NCBI GenBank assembly: GCA_949298575.1
Contig: CASFXH010000015.1
Location: 1 to 58,027 of the forward strand
Direction: 5' to 3'
Source: an uncultured Parabacteroides sp.
GTDB taxonomy: Bacteria; Bacteroidota; Bacteroidia; Bacteroidales; Tannerellaceae
Length of the DNA stretch: 58,027 nt
Shown here: positions 43,067-51,278 of the stretch, in pieces
How the letters are laid out: each line of letters starts with the position of its first letter
Numbering within the stretch: position 1 is the first letter of the stretch
Position numbers and translations under genes: made by a program
Notes under the pieces: model-generated
Database searches by the model: none
What the model was told of the DNA's origin: nothing
What the model saw: the letters and a program-made list of their open reading frames with translations, nothing else

Positions 43067-43810
43067 TTATTGATATTTTTCCCAAAGGGCGGAAGCGATG
43101 ATCGTCCGCGTATGATCCGCCAAGTCCTGCATGCCCTTGTGGCTCGTGTCCACCTGCTCGGTCGAGACCGCCGGATGGATCACCATCTCCATGTGCCGCG
43201 GGTGCACGTTCAACGTCCCGATCGGCAAGACCTCAAACGGCCCGTTCAACGTGATCGGGATAATAGGCAAACGCTGATCGACCGCCATCTGGTAAGCGCC
43301 TTTCTTAAACCGCCCCAACTTCCCCGTATGCGACCTTGAGCCCTCCGGGAATACGACGACCGAAGCCCCTTTCTTCAAGCTCCGCTCCGCCTCAGCCACC
43401 GAACGCGCGGCAGCTTTCGCGGTCGAATGGTCCACAAAAATGAAACCGGCCGCCCGACACGCCGCCCCCACGAAGGGAATCTTCCCGATCCCGGCCTTCA
43501 TCACCCACTTGATCGGCACCCCCAGAAAACCATAGATCAAGAAAATATCGAAAGCCCCCTGGTGGTTCGCGACGAAGACATACGAGCGCTTCCGGTCAAT
43601 ATGCTCCCGCCCCCGTACCTTCACGGGACAGAACGACAAGTAGCACGTCAACCGCGACCAAATCATCCCCGGATAGTAAGAAAAAATCCGCTCTCCGCCC
43701 AAAAGACACCCCACGATCGTCGTCAATGCGGTCAGAAGCGTCAACACCAAGAATATAGGCATAAAAATCAGCCAATAATAAATCAAATAGAAGAGTCGTT
43801 TCATATCCAT
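43067..43810 (-). CDS. plsC: 1-acyl-sn-glycerol-3-phosphate acyltransferase PlsC
   Basis: Acylates lysophosphatidic acid to phosphatidic acid at the inner membrane. A 247-residue protein (Met3 at 43804 is an alternative start) with an N-terminal membrane helix (about 10-37), the HX4D acyltransferase motif NHQGAFD (His83, Asp88), and the substrate motif FPEGSRSH around residue 155, then VPIIPIT-like LPIIPITLNG. A -7-like TATCTTCG lies on the minus strand at 43827-43834. It is a single gene, convergent with the Wzi-like gene without any gap. Confidence 0.93.
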   Translation of the reverse strand: MDMKRLFYLIYYWLIFMPIFLVLTLLTALTTIVGCLLGGERIFSYYPGMIWSRLTCYLSFCPVKVRGREHIDRKRSYVFVANHQGAFDIFLIYGFLGVPIKWVMKAGIGKIPFVGAACRAAGFIFVDHSTAKAAARSVAEAERSLKKGASVVVFPEGSRSHTGKLGRFKKGAYQMAVDQRLPIIPITLNGPFEVLPIGTLNVHPRHMEMVIHPAVSTEQVDTSHKGMQDLADHTRTIIASALWEKYQ

Positions 43811-43944
43811 TCTCTTTTTGTTTTCGCGAAGATAGAGGCTAATTTCAATCCTTTGGGCATTTTTTTAGGAAAATATTTTCTCAACCGAGTTATTATTGCT
43901 TTATTTGCGGTAGGTTTGAAAATAAATTAAAATCATCTATAACC

Positions 43945-44115
43945 ATGAATCAAGTTTTAAAGTATCTGGGAGTCATTATTCTCCTCATCGGCGTAGCCGT
44001 ATTGGCAATTCCCGATTTTTCGGGTCAAGCAAGTAACTCCGCGTTATTGACGGGATTAATTCTGATCGTTGTGGGCTATGTCAGCCACATCTTCTTAAGC
44101 AAACGGTTTGAATAA
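43945..44115 (+). CDS. Small two-helix membrane protein (56 aa)
   Basis: A short gene not likely to be found by length-limited callers. The product begins MNQVLKYLGVIILLIGVAVL and has two hydrophobic helices (about 7-22 and 34-49) joined by a polar turn (PDFSGQASNS), ending in the basic/aromatic LSKRFE. Coding is supported by an intact frame with two clean membrane segments, a promoter-like region before it (TTTATTTGCGG at 43900-43910, TAGGTTTG at 43911-43918) and a strong terminator 30 bases after the stop. Similar tiny membrane proteins are common in Bacteroidales; function unknown. Confidence 0.7.
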   Translation: MNQVLKYLGVIILLIGVAVLAIPDFSGQASNSALLTGLILIVVGYVSHIFLSKRFE

Positions 44116-44144
44116 TTCCTCTGGGAGGAGAGACTAAAAAATCG

Positions 44145-44186
44145 AGTCGGCCGGGAAGACGAAAGTCTTGTCGGCCGACTTTGTTT
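44145..44186 (+). terminator. Terminator of the small membrane-protein gene
   Basis: AGTCGGCCG (44145-44153) pairs with CGGCCGACT (44172-44180), with an inner GAAGAC/GTCTTG-type extension around a GAAA loop, then TTGTTTATTT. Confidence 0.8.
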
Positions 44187-44218
44187 ATTTCCCTCCCCCA
44201 TTCATGCCCTCGAAGCGC

Positions 44219-44266
44219 AAAAAAATTCCACCGCAATGGAATTGAAAATCCCTCGCGGTGGAATTT
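44219..44266 (-). terminator. Terminator of the sigma-factor operon
   Basis: AAATTCCACCGC (44223-44234) pairs perfectly with GCGGTGGAATTT (44255-44266). Read on the minus strand, the stem runs into seven T. About 50 bases past the stop at 44319. Confidence 0.8.
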
Positions 44267-44318
44267 AAATGGATCGCGGTCCGTTTTTTAACGCCTCGAA
44301 ACCAAATCTGGAATCGGT

Positions 44319-45086
44319 TTATTCCGTCACGTTAAAGCTCAAACGCATGGAATCCCACTTCAAGTCGGTGCTATCCTTCTCGTTAATCGCTGTCAGGTAA
44401 TTGATCTTTAATGTAAAGATTTCCTTGTTGTTCGCCTTCTCGGAATCGTTGACCGCCTGAAGCACGTCATCCAGCTCAAACGCACGAGGCTCTGTCATCG
44501 CGGTAGCTGATGAACCGACGCCATCGGTCACTTTTTGTACCCGCATGAAGAGGTTATAGACATTCACGCCCTCCTCTTCCGTGGGAGCCTCCGAACGGTT
44601 CCAATAGAGCGACCATTGGTTTTGTTGATCATTCTTCATGCTCAACGTACCGCCCAGGAACAGATGGCCGTCCAAATAAACGCCAAGTTGCGAATAAGCC
44701 GCCAAGTTCTGCAAAGGCAATTCGTTATCCAACAACGAAACGGTATCCGGCACGTTATAGAATTGGCAATCACCCTTCATCACTTCCGACAAGGCGTTGA
44801 TCGACGCCATGTAGAACCCTCTCGTAGCCGCGCTCTCGTTCTCAGGAGACGAGGTATCGACCTCGTAGGCGACTTGATAACATGCTCCGGAAACAACCTT
44901 CCCTTCCATGCTCGTCGAATAAATCGGTCCCGACGGCGTGTTCAATACCGTTTGGTAAGTCCGATCCGTCACGCCACATACCGCGAATTGCGTCGCGGAA
45001 AAGGTGTTCGATCCGCCATCCAGGCAGGAGGACAAAAGTACCATAGCCGAGGCAAGCACGGCTCCCATCAATTTCATTCTTTTCAT
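44319..45086 (-). CDS. Putative lipoprotein of the sigma-factor operon
   Basis: A 255-residue lipoprotein (lipobox LLSSC, Cys near residue 21; Met1 or Met4 as start). The mature part is beta-rich with no catalytic motif (TFSATQFAVCGVTDRTYQTV, GVYLDGHLFLGGTLSM, LSFNVTE at the end). I do not assign a family; a NigD-like or other Bacteroidales envelope lipoprotein is possible. It lies 43 bp downstream of the barrel gene and is followed by a terminator, so it is the third gene of the ECF sigma operon and probably an output of that regulator (inference). Confidence 0.75.
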   Translation of the reverse strand: MKRMKLMGAVLASAMVLLSSCLDGGSNTFSATQFAVCGVTDRTYQTVLNTPSGPIYSTSMEGKVVSGACYQVAYEVDTSSPENESAATRGFYMASINALSEVMKGDCQFYNVPDTVSLLDNELPLQNLAAYSQLGVYLDGHLFLGGTLSMKNDQQNQWSLYWNRSEAPTEEEGVNVYNLFMRVQKVTDGVGSSATAMTEPRAFELDDVLQAVNDSEKANNKEIFTLKINYLTAINEKDSTDLKWDSMRLSFNVTE

Positions 45087-45129
45087 TTTTCCTATTTATA
45101 TAATCAATTAATTAGACATTTCTCTTATA

Positions 45130-46326
45130 CTAAAAACCGAAACGCAACCCCGCCTGCAAATTCAGGTTGAACGGGCGTTCGGCGTAGATCGTCTCCACCG
45201 CGCTCCCATTGTCGAAATAATAAGCGCCACCGACCTCGGCGAAGAGGCTCAGGAAACGAACCAACGGATAGCTTACGCCCAATCCCGCGTTGACCGACCA
45301 CTGCCATTCTTTCATCCGGACCTTCGACTCGTCGATCGCGATCATGTGATCGTCGGAAAAGAGACGCATCTCTTGTCGACCAGCGACATTGACCTCCGCT
45401 TTCGCTCCCGCCAGGGCGTAAAAACGCAACCGGTTCCACTCCGCGAAAGTGAACGACAAAGATACGGGTATTCCTATAAAGTGCAAACGTTGCTCCGTCT
45501 TCGTATGATAAATGCCGCTCGTTTTCCAATCGGAGGACAAGAACGCGTACGACACGCCCAACTGTACCGCCAAGCGAGACGTCAGGTAACGACTCGCCGA
45601 AATCCCCACATTGAAAGGAAGCCGGTGATGGATATCAGTCCGTGAAGGCTCCACGTTCCCCTCAATCGCGTTCATCGCCAACAAATTCTCGCTCCGGAGC
45701 GCGTCACTGTTCGTGACATACCGATTGACTGAATTATCCGATTGGACGGGAAGGCCACCACCCGCCAATCCGATTTGCCAACGCCGCTCCTCGCGAGACG
45801 TCCGTTTCTCCTCTACCGTCCGCCTGGAGAAAGCCGAGCGCACGGCACGTGTTTCCCCAGCGTCTGGGCCGACAGAAGCGACCCGAGCCAACGGCTGGAC
45901 ATTCTCAGGCGAAGCGGCCATGGGCAATTCGATCGCCTCCGCGTCTGAAGGGATCTCCACCCACCGCGCTTCCACGTCGGGCGCCACGGCCAGCCATGAG
46001 TGAGAGGGCGCGGGCAAAAGCCTTTCCGCTTCAGGCTCCACACGTTGGGGAGAAGCGGGGGCGGAAGGCGGAGCGACTTGTTCCACCAAGACCTCTTCCT
46101 CGTCGGCGGGCCGATCCGTCAGCCAATAAAGGCCACCCAAAGAAAGCAAGGCTACGAGAACCGCCGCCGCGGCCACATGACGCGCCATGGGACGGCGATA
46201 GAAAGGCACCTGCCGCGACAAACGGCTGGCCACCGCCTCCCAATCCTCCGGCGTGGTCGCCTCCTCGAAATCGTACAGCTTCGAGCGGGCCCAATCATCC
46301 CAATTGTCTCTTTCTTTATCCTTCAT
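45130..46326 (-). CDS. Inner-membrane helix plus C-terminal beta-barrel, possible anti-sigma protein
   Basis: A 398-residue protein with unusual architecture. Residues 1-48 are charged and cytoplasmic-looking (WDDWARSKLYDFEEATTPEDWE), residues 50-69 form one membrane helix (HVAAAAVLVALLSLGGLYWL), residues 70-180 are a Pro/Glu-rich linker, and residues 183-398 have the alternating strands and final aromatic FGF of an OmpA/PorT-like outer-membrane barrel. There is no cleavable signal. It starts 3 bp after the ECF sigma gene, the usual position of an anti-sigma factor. A single chain spanning from cytoplasm to outer membrane could sense the outer membrane and hold the sigma factor (inference). 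Confidence 0.8.
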   Translation of the reverse strand: MKDKERDNWDDWARSKLYDFEEATTPEDWEAVASRLSRQVPFYRRPMARHVAAAAVLVALLSLGGLYWLTDRPADEEEVLVEQVAPPSAPASPQRVEPEAERLLPAPSHSWLAVAPDVEARWVEIPSDAEAIELPMAASPENVQPLARVASVGPDAGETRAVRSAFSRRTVEEKRTSREERRWQIGLAGGGLPVQSDNSVNRYVTNSDALRSENLLAMNAIEGNVEPSRTDIHHRLPFNVGISASRYLTSRLAVQLGVSYAFLSSDWKTSGIYHTKTEQRLHFIGIPVSLSFTFAEWNRLRFYALAGAKAEVNVAGRQEMRLFSDDHMIAIDESKVRMKEWQWSVNAGLGVSYPLVRFLSLFAEVGGAYYFDNGSAVETIYAERPFNLNLQAGLRFGF

Positions 46327-46329
46327 TTC

Positions 46330-46863
46330 CTATTGTTTATTCCATTCTTCAATCCATTTTCTCAGCACCTGTCTTGCCCGCACGTATTGCGAACGGGAGG
46401 TGCTCTCCGAGATCTTCAACATCTCCGCGATCTCCCGGTGCGAATAGCCCTCGATCGCGAAAAGGTTGAAGACGGTCCGGAAACCCGTGGGCAACCGTTG
46501 GATCAACCGCATCAGCTCGGCGGCCGACAACTCCGAGAGCGCCGAGCTTTCCGAACGGGGGCTTTCCACCACCTGATCCAGATCGATCGCCTCGCGCAGC
46601 ACGTCGTTGCGCCGAAGGTATTCCAAGGCCACGTTCACGAAGATCCGCCGGACCCATCCCTCGAAAGAACCGCTGCCCGTGTAAGTGCCGATGGAATGAA
46701 AAACTTTCACGAAACCGTCTTGTAGCAAGTCGCGAGCTGTTTCCCTGTCGTTCACGTAACGCAGGCAAACGGCGAACATTTTCCCGGAGAATTGGTCGTA
46801 AAGCGCTTTCTGCGCCCGCCTTTCCCCTTTCTCGCAACCTTCTATCAACTGATTTTCATTCAT
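46330..46863 (-). CDS. ECF-type sigma-70 factor
   Basis: A 177-residue extracytoplasmic-function sigma factor. The start at 46863 (MNENQLIEGCEKGERRAQ) matches the family; the longer frame adds a nonconserved Arg-rich N-terminus. Region 2 includes ALYDQFSGKMFAVCLRYV and DLLQDGFVKVFHSI; region 4 includes LPTGFRTVFNLFAIEGYSHREIAEML and the recognition helix SESTSRSQYVRARQ (each given in part). It directs RNA polymerase to a small regulon, probably including its own operon with the helix-barrel protein and the lipoprotein. It lies 90 bp beyond the end of the GHL10 gene. Confidence 0.94.
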   Translation of the reverse strand: MNENQLIEGCEKGERRAQKALYDQFSGKMFAVCLRYVNDRETARDLLQDGFVKVFHSIGTYTGSGSFEGWVRRIFVNVALEYLRRNDVLREAIDLDQVVESPRSESSALSELSAAELMRLIQRLPTGFRTVFNLFAIEGYSHREIAEMLKISESTSRSQYVRARQVLRKWIEEWNKQ

Positions 46864-46953
46864 TCCGATACTCCACGAACGCACGTTCTCTCGACGCGCC
46901 AAGAAAAAGGACGCGCTTCTCCGGGGAAACGTTGCATCGCCGCCGAAAAAGCG

Positions 46954-48432
46954 TCATTTTTCATAGGCCGACCAATAATAGTAAGTCTCTCGCGAAAGGG
47001 GGCTCTCGACGTGATAGCGCGTGGAGGCCGTCACCCGGAACAAAAGGCCCCGCTCGCCATCGCCGACCGGCAGGTAAAGCTCCGTCTCCCGCAGGTTGGT
47101 CGCCAAGATGGAGCGGGCCAACGAAGGGTCGAGCGTGTCGGCTTGGGCGTAATAGACGGTGTAGGTCAACTCGCGAGTCTCGCCCGCGGGCTTTTGCCAG
47201 GAAAGGCGCAGCGTATCGCCCTGCCGAGTGGCGAGAGGCGCCTCGGGCGCCGCCGGCACCGAGTCGTTCAGCCAAGTCAGGGGCGGAAGTTGGGCGGGGT
47301 AACGATAATAGCGGTCGCGAAGCTCGCGGTAAAGCCCTTTCGTGTCCGACAAGAGGGAGCCGCAGCGGAAGAACGCGTTGCCGACACCCCCGAAATAGCG
47401 GCTGTAATCCATCTGGTCGGTCACGTCGTTCAAGGCCCAGTCCGCGTCGGCCGCGTCGAGCCGGTAAGCGCCCAGGCCCGGCACGACCAGGCGCCCCGCG
47501 GCGTTCGCGACCCAATTGTCGACGAAGGGGAAAAAGTTCCGGTGCAGGTAATACATCATCGGGACCACCATATCGAGCTTCCCGGCCTTCATCCAGCGCT
47601 GGGGATCTTGATAGACACTCTCATAAGCGGTCCATCCGGCGTTGGGGACGGCCTCGATCCGGCTGTATTTGCCCAGCGGGGCGCAACTCACCTGCACCCA
47701 AGGTTTCAGCGACTTCACCAGATCATAGGCTCGCGTGACCAGGTTGGTGATATTCTGCCGCCGCCAGTCCGCCAAGCTCATCGAGCGGCCGTGACGCCGA
47801 TGGAGGCTCTTGTCGGGGAAACGGTTCGCCTCCTCCGGATAGCGCAGGTAGTCGAAGTGGATGCCGTCGATGTCGTAGTTTTCCACCAGCTCGCGCGCCA
47901 GCGAGAGGAGGTAGTCGGTCGTCCCCGGGGCGCCGGGGTCGAGATACCATTCGCCCTTATGCCGCTTGCACAGCTCCGGCCGGCGACGGACGACGGAGAG
48001 CCGCCCCTGCTGCCGCACGCTCCGCTCCGTCCCGAGCGGGTAGGTCACGAACCAGGCGTGGCACTCCATCCCCCGCCGGTGACATTCCTCGATGGCGAAG
48101 GCCAGCGGGTCGTAGCCCGGCAGCTCACCCGTTTTCCCGGAGAAAACCCGGCTGGCCGGCTCGATGGCCGAGCGATAGATCACGTCGCCCCGCAGGCGGG
48201 CCTGGAGGAAGACGGTGTTGAAATGGGCCGCCGCCAAGCTGTCGAGGATCTCACGGAGCGCCTCTTGCTGCGCTTGGCGGGAACGCTCGTCGCGCGCCGG
48301 CCGCTGGGGCCAGTCGAGGCCGTAGACCGTCGTCAGCCAAACGGCCCGCACCTCCCGCTTTGGGGGATCCACCGCGGCGGCCGTCCACACGAGGGCCACG
48401 CAAGTCGCGCACAAAATCGCCCACCGCCTCAT
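46954..48432 (-). CDS. GHL10-family glycoside hydrolase-like protein
   Basis: A 492-residue secreted protein (signal to AAA-VD near residue 20). The TIM-barrel GHL10 (PF02638) region spans about 25-370: REVRAVWLTTVYGLDWP at the start, FNTVFLQARLRGDVIY, GMECHAWFVTYPL and the Asp-containing YDIDGIHFDYLRYP. A fibronectin type III-like domain closes the protein (about 395-485). Relatives include YngK and DUF187 proteins thought to act on peptidoglycan or other glycans; no activity is established. Its ATG overlaps the stop of gdpD by 4 bp, so the two are coupled. Confidence 0.9.
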   Translation of the reverse strand: MRRWAILCATCVALVWTAAAVDPPKREVRAVWLTTVYGLDWPQRPARDERSRQAQQEALREILDSLAAAHFNTVFLQARLRGDVIYRSAIEPASRVFSGKTGELPGYDPLAFAIEECHRRGMECHAWFVTYPLGTERSVRQQGRLSVVRRRPELCKRHKGEWYLDPGAPGTTDYLLSLARELVENYDIDGIHFDYLRYPEEANRFPDKSLHRRHGRSMSLADWRRQNITNLVTRAYDLVKSLKPWVQVSCAPLGKYSRIEAVPNAGWTAYESVYQDPQRWMKAGKLDMVVPMMYYLHRNFFPFVDNWVANAAGRLVVPGLGAYRLDAADADWALNDVTDQMDYSRYFGGVGNAFFRCGSLLSDTKGLYRELRDRYYRYPAQLPPLTWLNDSVPAAPEAPLATRQGDTLRLSWQKPAGETRELTYTVYYAQADTLDPSLARSILATNLRETELYLPVGDGERGLLFRVTASTRYHVESPLSRETYYYWSAYEK

Positions 48433-49220
48433 CGCGCCCGCTCCGTCAGGCTCAGGGCCTCTTCAGGATAATCGGTCGTTAAATAATCGACACCCTGCCC
48501 GATCAGTTCCTCCATCTTCGGCTTCTCGTCGACGGTCCAGACGTTCACCTCCATGCCCAGCTCGTGGCAGGCGTCGATCCACTCGGGGTGTTTCTCCAGC
48601 ACGCTGAAGTGATAATCCAAGCCCGCGAAGCCCATCGCCTTCAATTCCTCGGGCGCCAGCTCGCCGTTCAGGTAGAACACTTTCGCGTCGGGGGCGAGGC
48701 GGATCAATTCCTTGCAAGCCTCGAGGCTGAAAGAGATGTAATCGGTCCTGTCGGCCAAGCCCTTCGCCTCGACCATCGCCACGCTGGCCTGGGCCGCCAG
48801 CCGGTCGCGCTCGGGCGTGGGATGCACTTTCAGCTCATAGACCAGCCGGATGTCGGGCAAGCTCTTCGCCCGCTCCAGGAATTGGTCGAGCGTCGGGACG
48901 GGCTCGCCGTTCTCAAGAATGGTGTCGCTCAGCTCGGCGTAGGTCATCTCGGCCACGTGCCGACCGCCGATCTTGTCGTCGTGGAAGAGGACCAACACGC
49001 TGTCGGCCGTCAGGTAGACGTCGAATTCCGACCCGTAGGCCCCGATCTCGCTCGCCCGCTCCAGCGAGCGGATGGAGTTTTGGGCCGAGCCCTCGCACGT
49101 CCAGTAGCCCCGATGGGCGATCACGCGTGTCTTCACCTCCTGTTCGTTGGCGCAAGACATCATCATACACAACGCCCCCAGCAACCAGGCGCATAAGATT
49201 CCTTTTTTCTTCAACATCAT
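48429..49220 (-). CDS. Glycerophosphodiester phosphodiesterase lipoprotein
   Basis: A 263-residue lipoprotein (lipobox MMMSC, Cys23) of the GDPD family. Catalytic signatures are visible: His36-Arg37 (VIAHRGYW), the metal Glu/Asp pair in EFDVYLT, and the second His in LFHDDKIGG, with YELKVHP supplying a further Glu. It hydrolyses glycerophosphodiesters to glycerol-3-phosphate and an alcohol in the periplasm. It overlaps the GHL10 gene by 4 bp. A large tandem repeat array occupies its upstream region, where its promoter must also lie. Confidence 0.93.
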   Translation of the reverse strand: MMLKKKGILCAWLLGALCMMMSCANEQEVKTRVIAHRGYWTCEGSAQNSIRSLERASEIGAYGSEFDVYLTADSVLVLFHDDKIGGRHVAEMTYAELSDTILENGEPVPTLDQFLERAKSLPDIRLVYELKVHPTPERDRLAAQASVAMVEAKGLADRTDYISFSLEACKELIRLAPDAKVFYLNGELAPEELKAMGFAGLDYHFSVLEKHPEWIDACHELGMEVNVWTVDEKPKMEELIGQGVDYLTTDYPEEALSLTERAR

Positions 49221-49270
49221 GTTTTATGGTTTTAAATAATTTCTATTTCAAAAAAACTTGCCCGCCAACA

Positions 49271-49618
49271 CCGCCGAGCTTTCCCGAATCGGGAAAAGTC
49301 CGCCCGGAGCGCCGCCGAGCCTTCCCGTTTCGGGAAAAGTCCGCCCGGAACGCCGCGGAGCCTTCCCGTTTCGGGAAAGGTCCGCCCGGAGCGCCGCCGA
49401 GCTTTCCAGCTTCGGGAACTAACCGCCAGCAAACCGGTGTTAGTTCCCGCGACGGGAAGGCTTCTCCCGGAGCGCCGCCGAGCTTTCCAGCTTCGGGAAC
49501 TAACCGCCGTCGAACCGGTGTTAGTTCCCGCGACGGGAAGGCTTCTCCCGGAGCGCCGCCGAGCTTTCCAGCTTCGGGAACTAACCGCCGCCGAACCGGT
49601 GTTAGTTCCCGCGACGGG
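49271..49618. repeat. Two-tier tandem array: 41-bp units, then 81-bp units
   Basis: The word CCGCCGAGC (CCGCGGAGC once) starts at 49271, 49312, 49353 and 49394 (steps of exactly 41) and then at 49475 and 49556 (steps of exactly 81). The 41-bp units contain a CCCGTTTCGGG-type hairpin. The 81-bp units contain GGGAACTAAC and GTTAGTTCCC, a 10-bp perfect stem across about 15 bases. The array fills nearly the whole gap between trxB (ending 49620) and gdpD. Confidence 0.92.
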
Positions 49619-49619
49619 A

Positions 49620-50573
49620 TCACTTGCCCGCGGCCGCCAGGTAGCGTTCCGCCTCGATGGCCGCCTTGCAGCCGCTGCCAGCCGCCGTGATGGCTTGGCG
49701 GTAATGAGGGTCGGCCACGTCGCCCGCCGCGAAAACGCCGGGCACCTTCGTCCGCGGCGTCCCGTCGAGGGTCAGGATGTAGCCCACCTCGTCGGTCTCG
49801 AGCCAAGGCTTGAAAATGTCGGAGTTGGGTTTATGGCCGATGGCGAGGAAGAAGCCGTCGATGGCGATGTCGACCCGCTCCTCGTCGGGCTCGCCCCGGC
49901 GTTTCACCAGATGGGCGCCCTCCACGCCGTTCTCGCCAAAGAGGCCGACGGTGTTGTGCTCGAAGAGGACTTGGATGTTGGGCGTCTGGAACACCCGCTC
50001 TTGCATCACCTTCGAGGCCCGCAGGAAGGGCTTGCGGACGATCAGGTAGACTTGCTTCGCCAAGCCCGCCAAATAGATGGCCTCCTCGCAGGCCGTGTCG
50101 CCACCACCCACGACGGCGACGTTTTTCCGGCGATAGAAGAAACCGTCGCACGTCGCGCAAGCCGAGACGCCCATGCCGGCGTACTTCTGCTCGTCGGGCA
50201 AGCCGAGGTATTTGGCCGTGGCGCCGGTGGCGATGATGAGGGTTTCCGCCTCGATCACCTTCTCGCCGTCGATCGTCACGCGGTAGGGCGCCTGGCCGAG
50301 GTCGGCCGCCGTGGCGATGCCCATGCGGATGTCGGCGCCGAAGCGCTCGGCTTGTTTCTTCAAATCCTCCATCAGCTGGGGGCCGGTGACGCCCTCGGGA
50401 TAGCCGGGGAAGTTCTCGACCTCGGTGGTCGTCGTCAGTTGGCCGCCCGGTTGGATGCCCTCGTAGAGGACCGGGTTCAAATTGGCGCGCGACGCGTAGA
50501 TCGCCGCCGTATAGCCCGCCGGGCCCGATCCGATGATCAGGCAGCGGGTCCGTTCGTTTGTCGTTTCGCTCAT
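49620..50573 (-). CDS. trxB: Thioredoxin-disulfide reductase TrxB
   Basis: A 317-residue NADPH-dependent flavoenzyme that reduces thioredoxin. FAD-binding IIGSGPAGYTAAIYASRA (residues 13-30), the redox pair Cys139-Ala-Thr-Cys142 (SACATCDGF), the NADPH motif VVGGGDTACEEA and the C-terminal FAD motif GVFAAGDVADPHYRQAITAAG are all present. Third gene of an ftsK-lolA-trxB run on the minus strand; 33 bp separate it from lolA. Its stop is directly against the tandem array. Confidence 0.97.
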   Translation of the reverse strand: MSETTNERTRCLIIGSGPAGYTAAIYASRANLNPVLYEGIQPGGQLTTTTEVENFPGYPEGVTGPQLMEDLKKQAERFGADIRMGIATAADLGQAPYRVTIDGEKVIEAETLIIATGATAKYLGLPDEQKYAGMGVSACATCDGFFYRRKNVAVVGGGDTACEEAIYLAGLAKQVYLIVRKPFLRASKVMQERVFQTPNIQVLFEHNTVGLFGENGVEGAHLVKRRGEPDEERVDIAIDGFFLAIGHKPNSDIFKPWLETDEVGYILTLDGTPRTKVPGVFAAGDVADPHYRQAITAAGSGCKAAIEAERYLAAAGK

Positions 50574-50606
50574 TGCTCTATACCTTATTATATATAATGT
50601 GTTCGT

Positions 50607-51275
50607 TTATCTCAAATCGATGATCTCCGCGTCGGGGTATTCCGCCTTGGGGAAGGTGAAGAAGGGGTCGGGCTGGTTGAGGCCCGTCTGGATGGCGTCG
50701 ATCTGGACGCTGGTCCGCGTGCCGTTCGTCAGTTCCACCACGATGGCCGCCGGGAGCTTCTTGAACTTCTCGATCCGGAGCTCGACGCATTTGAGGTCGC
50801 TGCCTCGGGTCTTGGGGGTCAGCTCGATGTCGTAGACCGACTTGCCGTTGGGGCCCGTGCTCTCGCCTTTCAGGGTGGCGGAGAAGCCTTTCTGGTAATC
50901 GTTCAGGAGAATCATGGGGTTGGTCATGCGAAGGTCGTCGCCCGTCGGGGTCGTCACGTTGACCTCCTCCACGCGTCCGACGTAGCTCCACTGCGTCGTC
51001 CCGTCGAACCAGGTCGTCACGTCGGGGGTCGACAAGACAAACTTCTCGCCCCGCATCTGGATCGTCCCCTCGAAACTCTCGCCCACGTTCTGGGCGGGCG
51101 AGAAATTGTGGATCGAGAACTTGGCGCTCAATCCGTTCGATCGCTCATAGGCCGCCGCCGCCTCGCCGAGCAGCGTCGCGGCGTCTTGCGCCCGGCCGCC
51201 GACCAGGGCGCACAGCGAAAGGCCCATCGCGACGAGCCATCGCCTTATCTCGCTTTTCCGTGCTTCCTTCCTCAT
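50607..51275 (-). CDS. LolA-like outer-membrane lipoprotein carrier
   Basis: A 222-residue periplasmic protein (signal to GRA-QD near residue 29) of the LolA fold: a half-barrel of strands with FEGTIQMRGEKFVLSTPDVTTWFDGTTQW, typical of Bacteroidetes LolA-like proteins (given here as FEGTIQMRGEKFVLSTPD and VTTWFDGTTQW). It would ferry lipoproteins from the inner to the outer membrane. It starts 3 bp after the ftsK stop codon, a conserved neighbour of ftsK in this phylum. Confidence 0.9.
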   Translation of the reverse strand: MRKEARKSEIRRWLVAMGLSLCALVGGRAQDAATLLGEAAAAYERSNGLSAKFSIHNFSPAQNVGESFEGTIQMRGEKFVLSTPDVTTWFDGTTQWSYVGRVEEVNVTTPTGDDLRMTNPMILLNDYQKGFSATLKGESTGPNGKSVYDIELTPKTRGSDLKCVELRIEKFKKLPAAIVVELTNGTRTSVQIDAIQTGLNQPDPFFTFPKAEYPDAEIIDLR

Positions 51276-51278
51276 CGT

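Noticed and set aside
49127-49690. Frame encoding repeated SFPASGTNR-like blocks
   Set aside because: It consists only of the 41/81-bp array plus antisense of trxB and gdpD ends.
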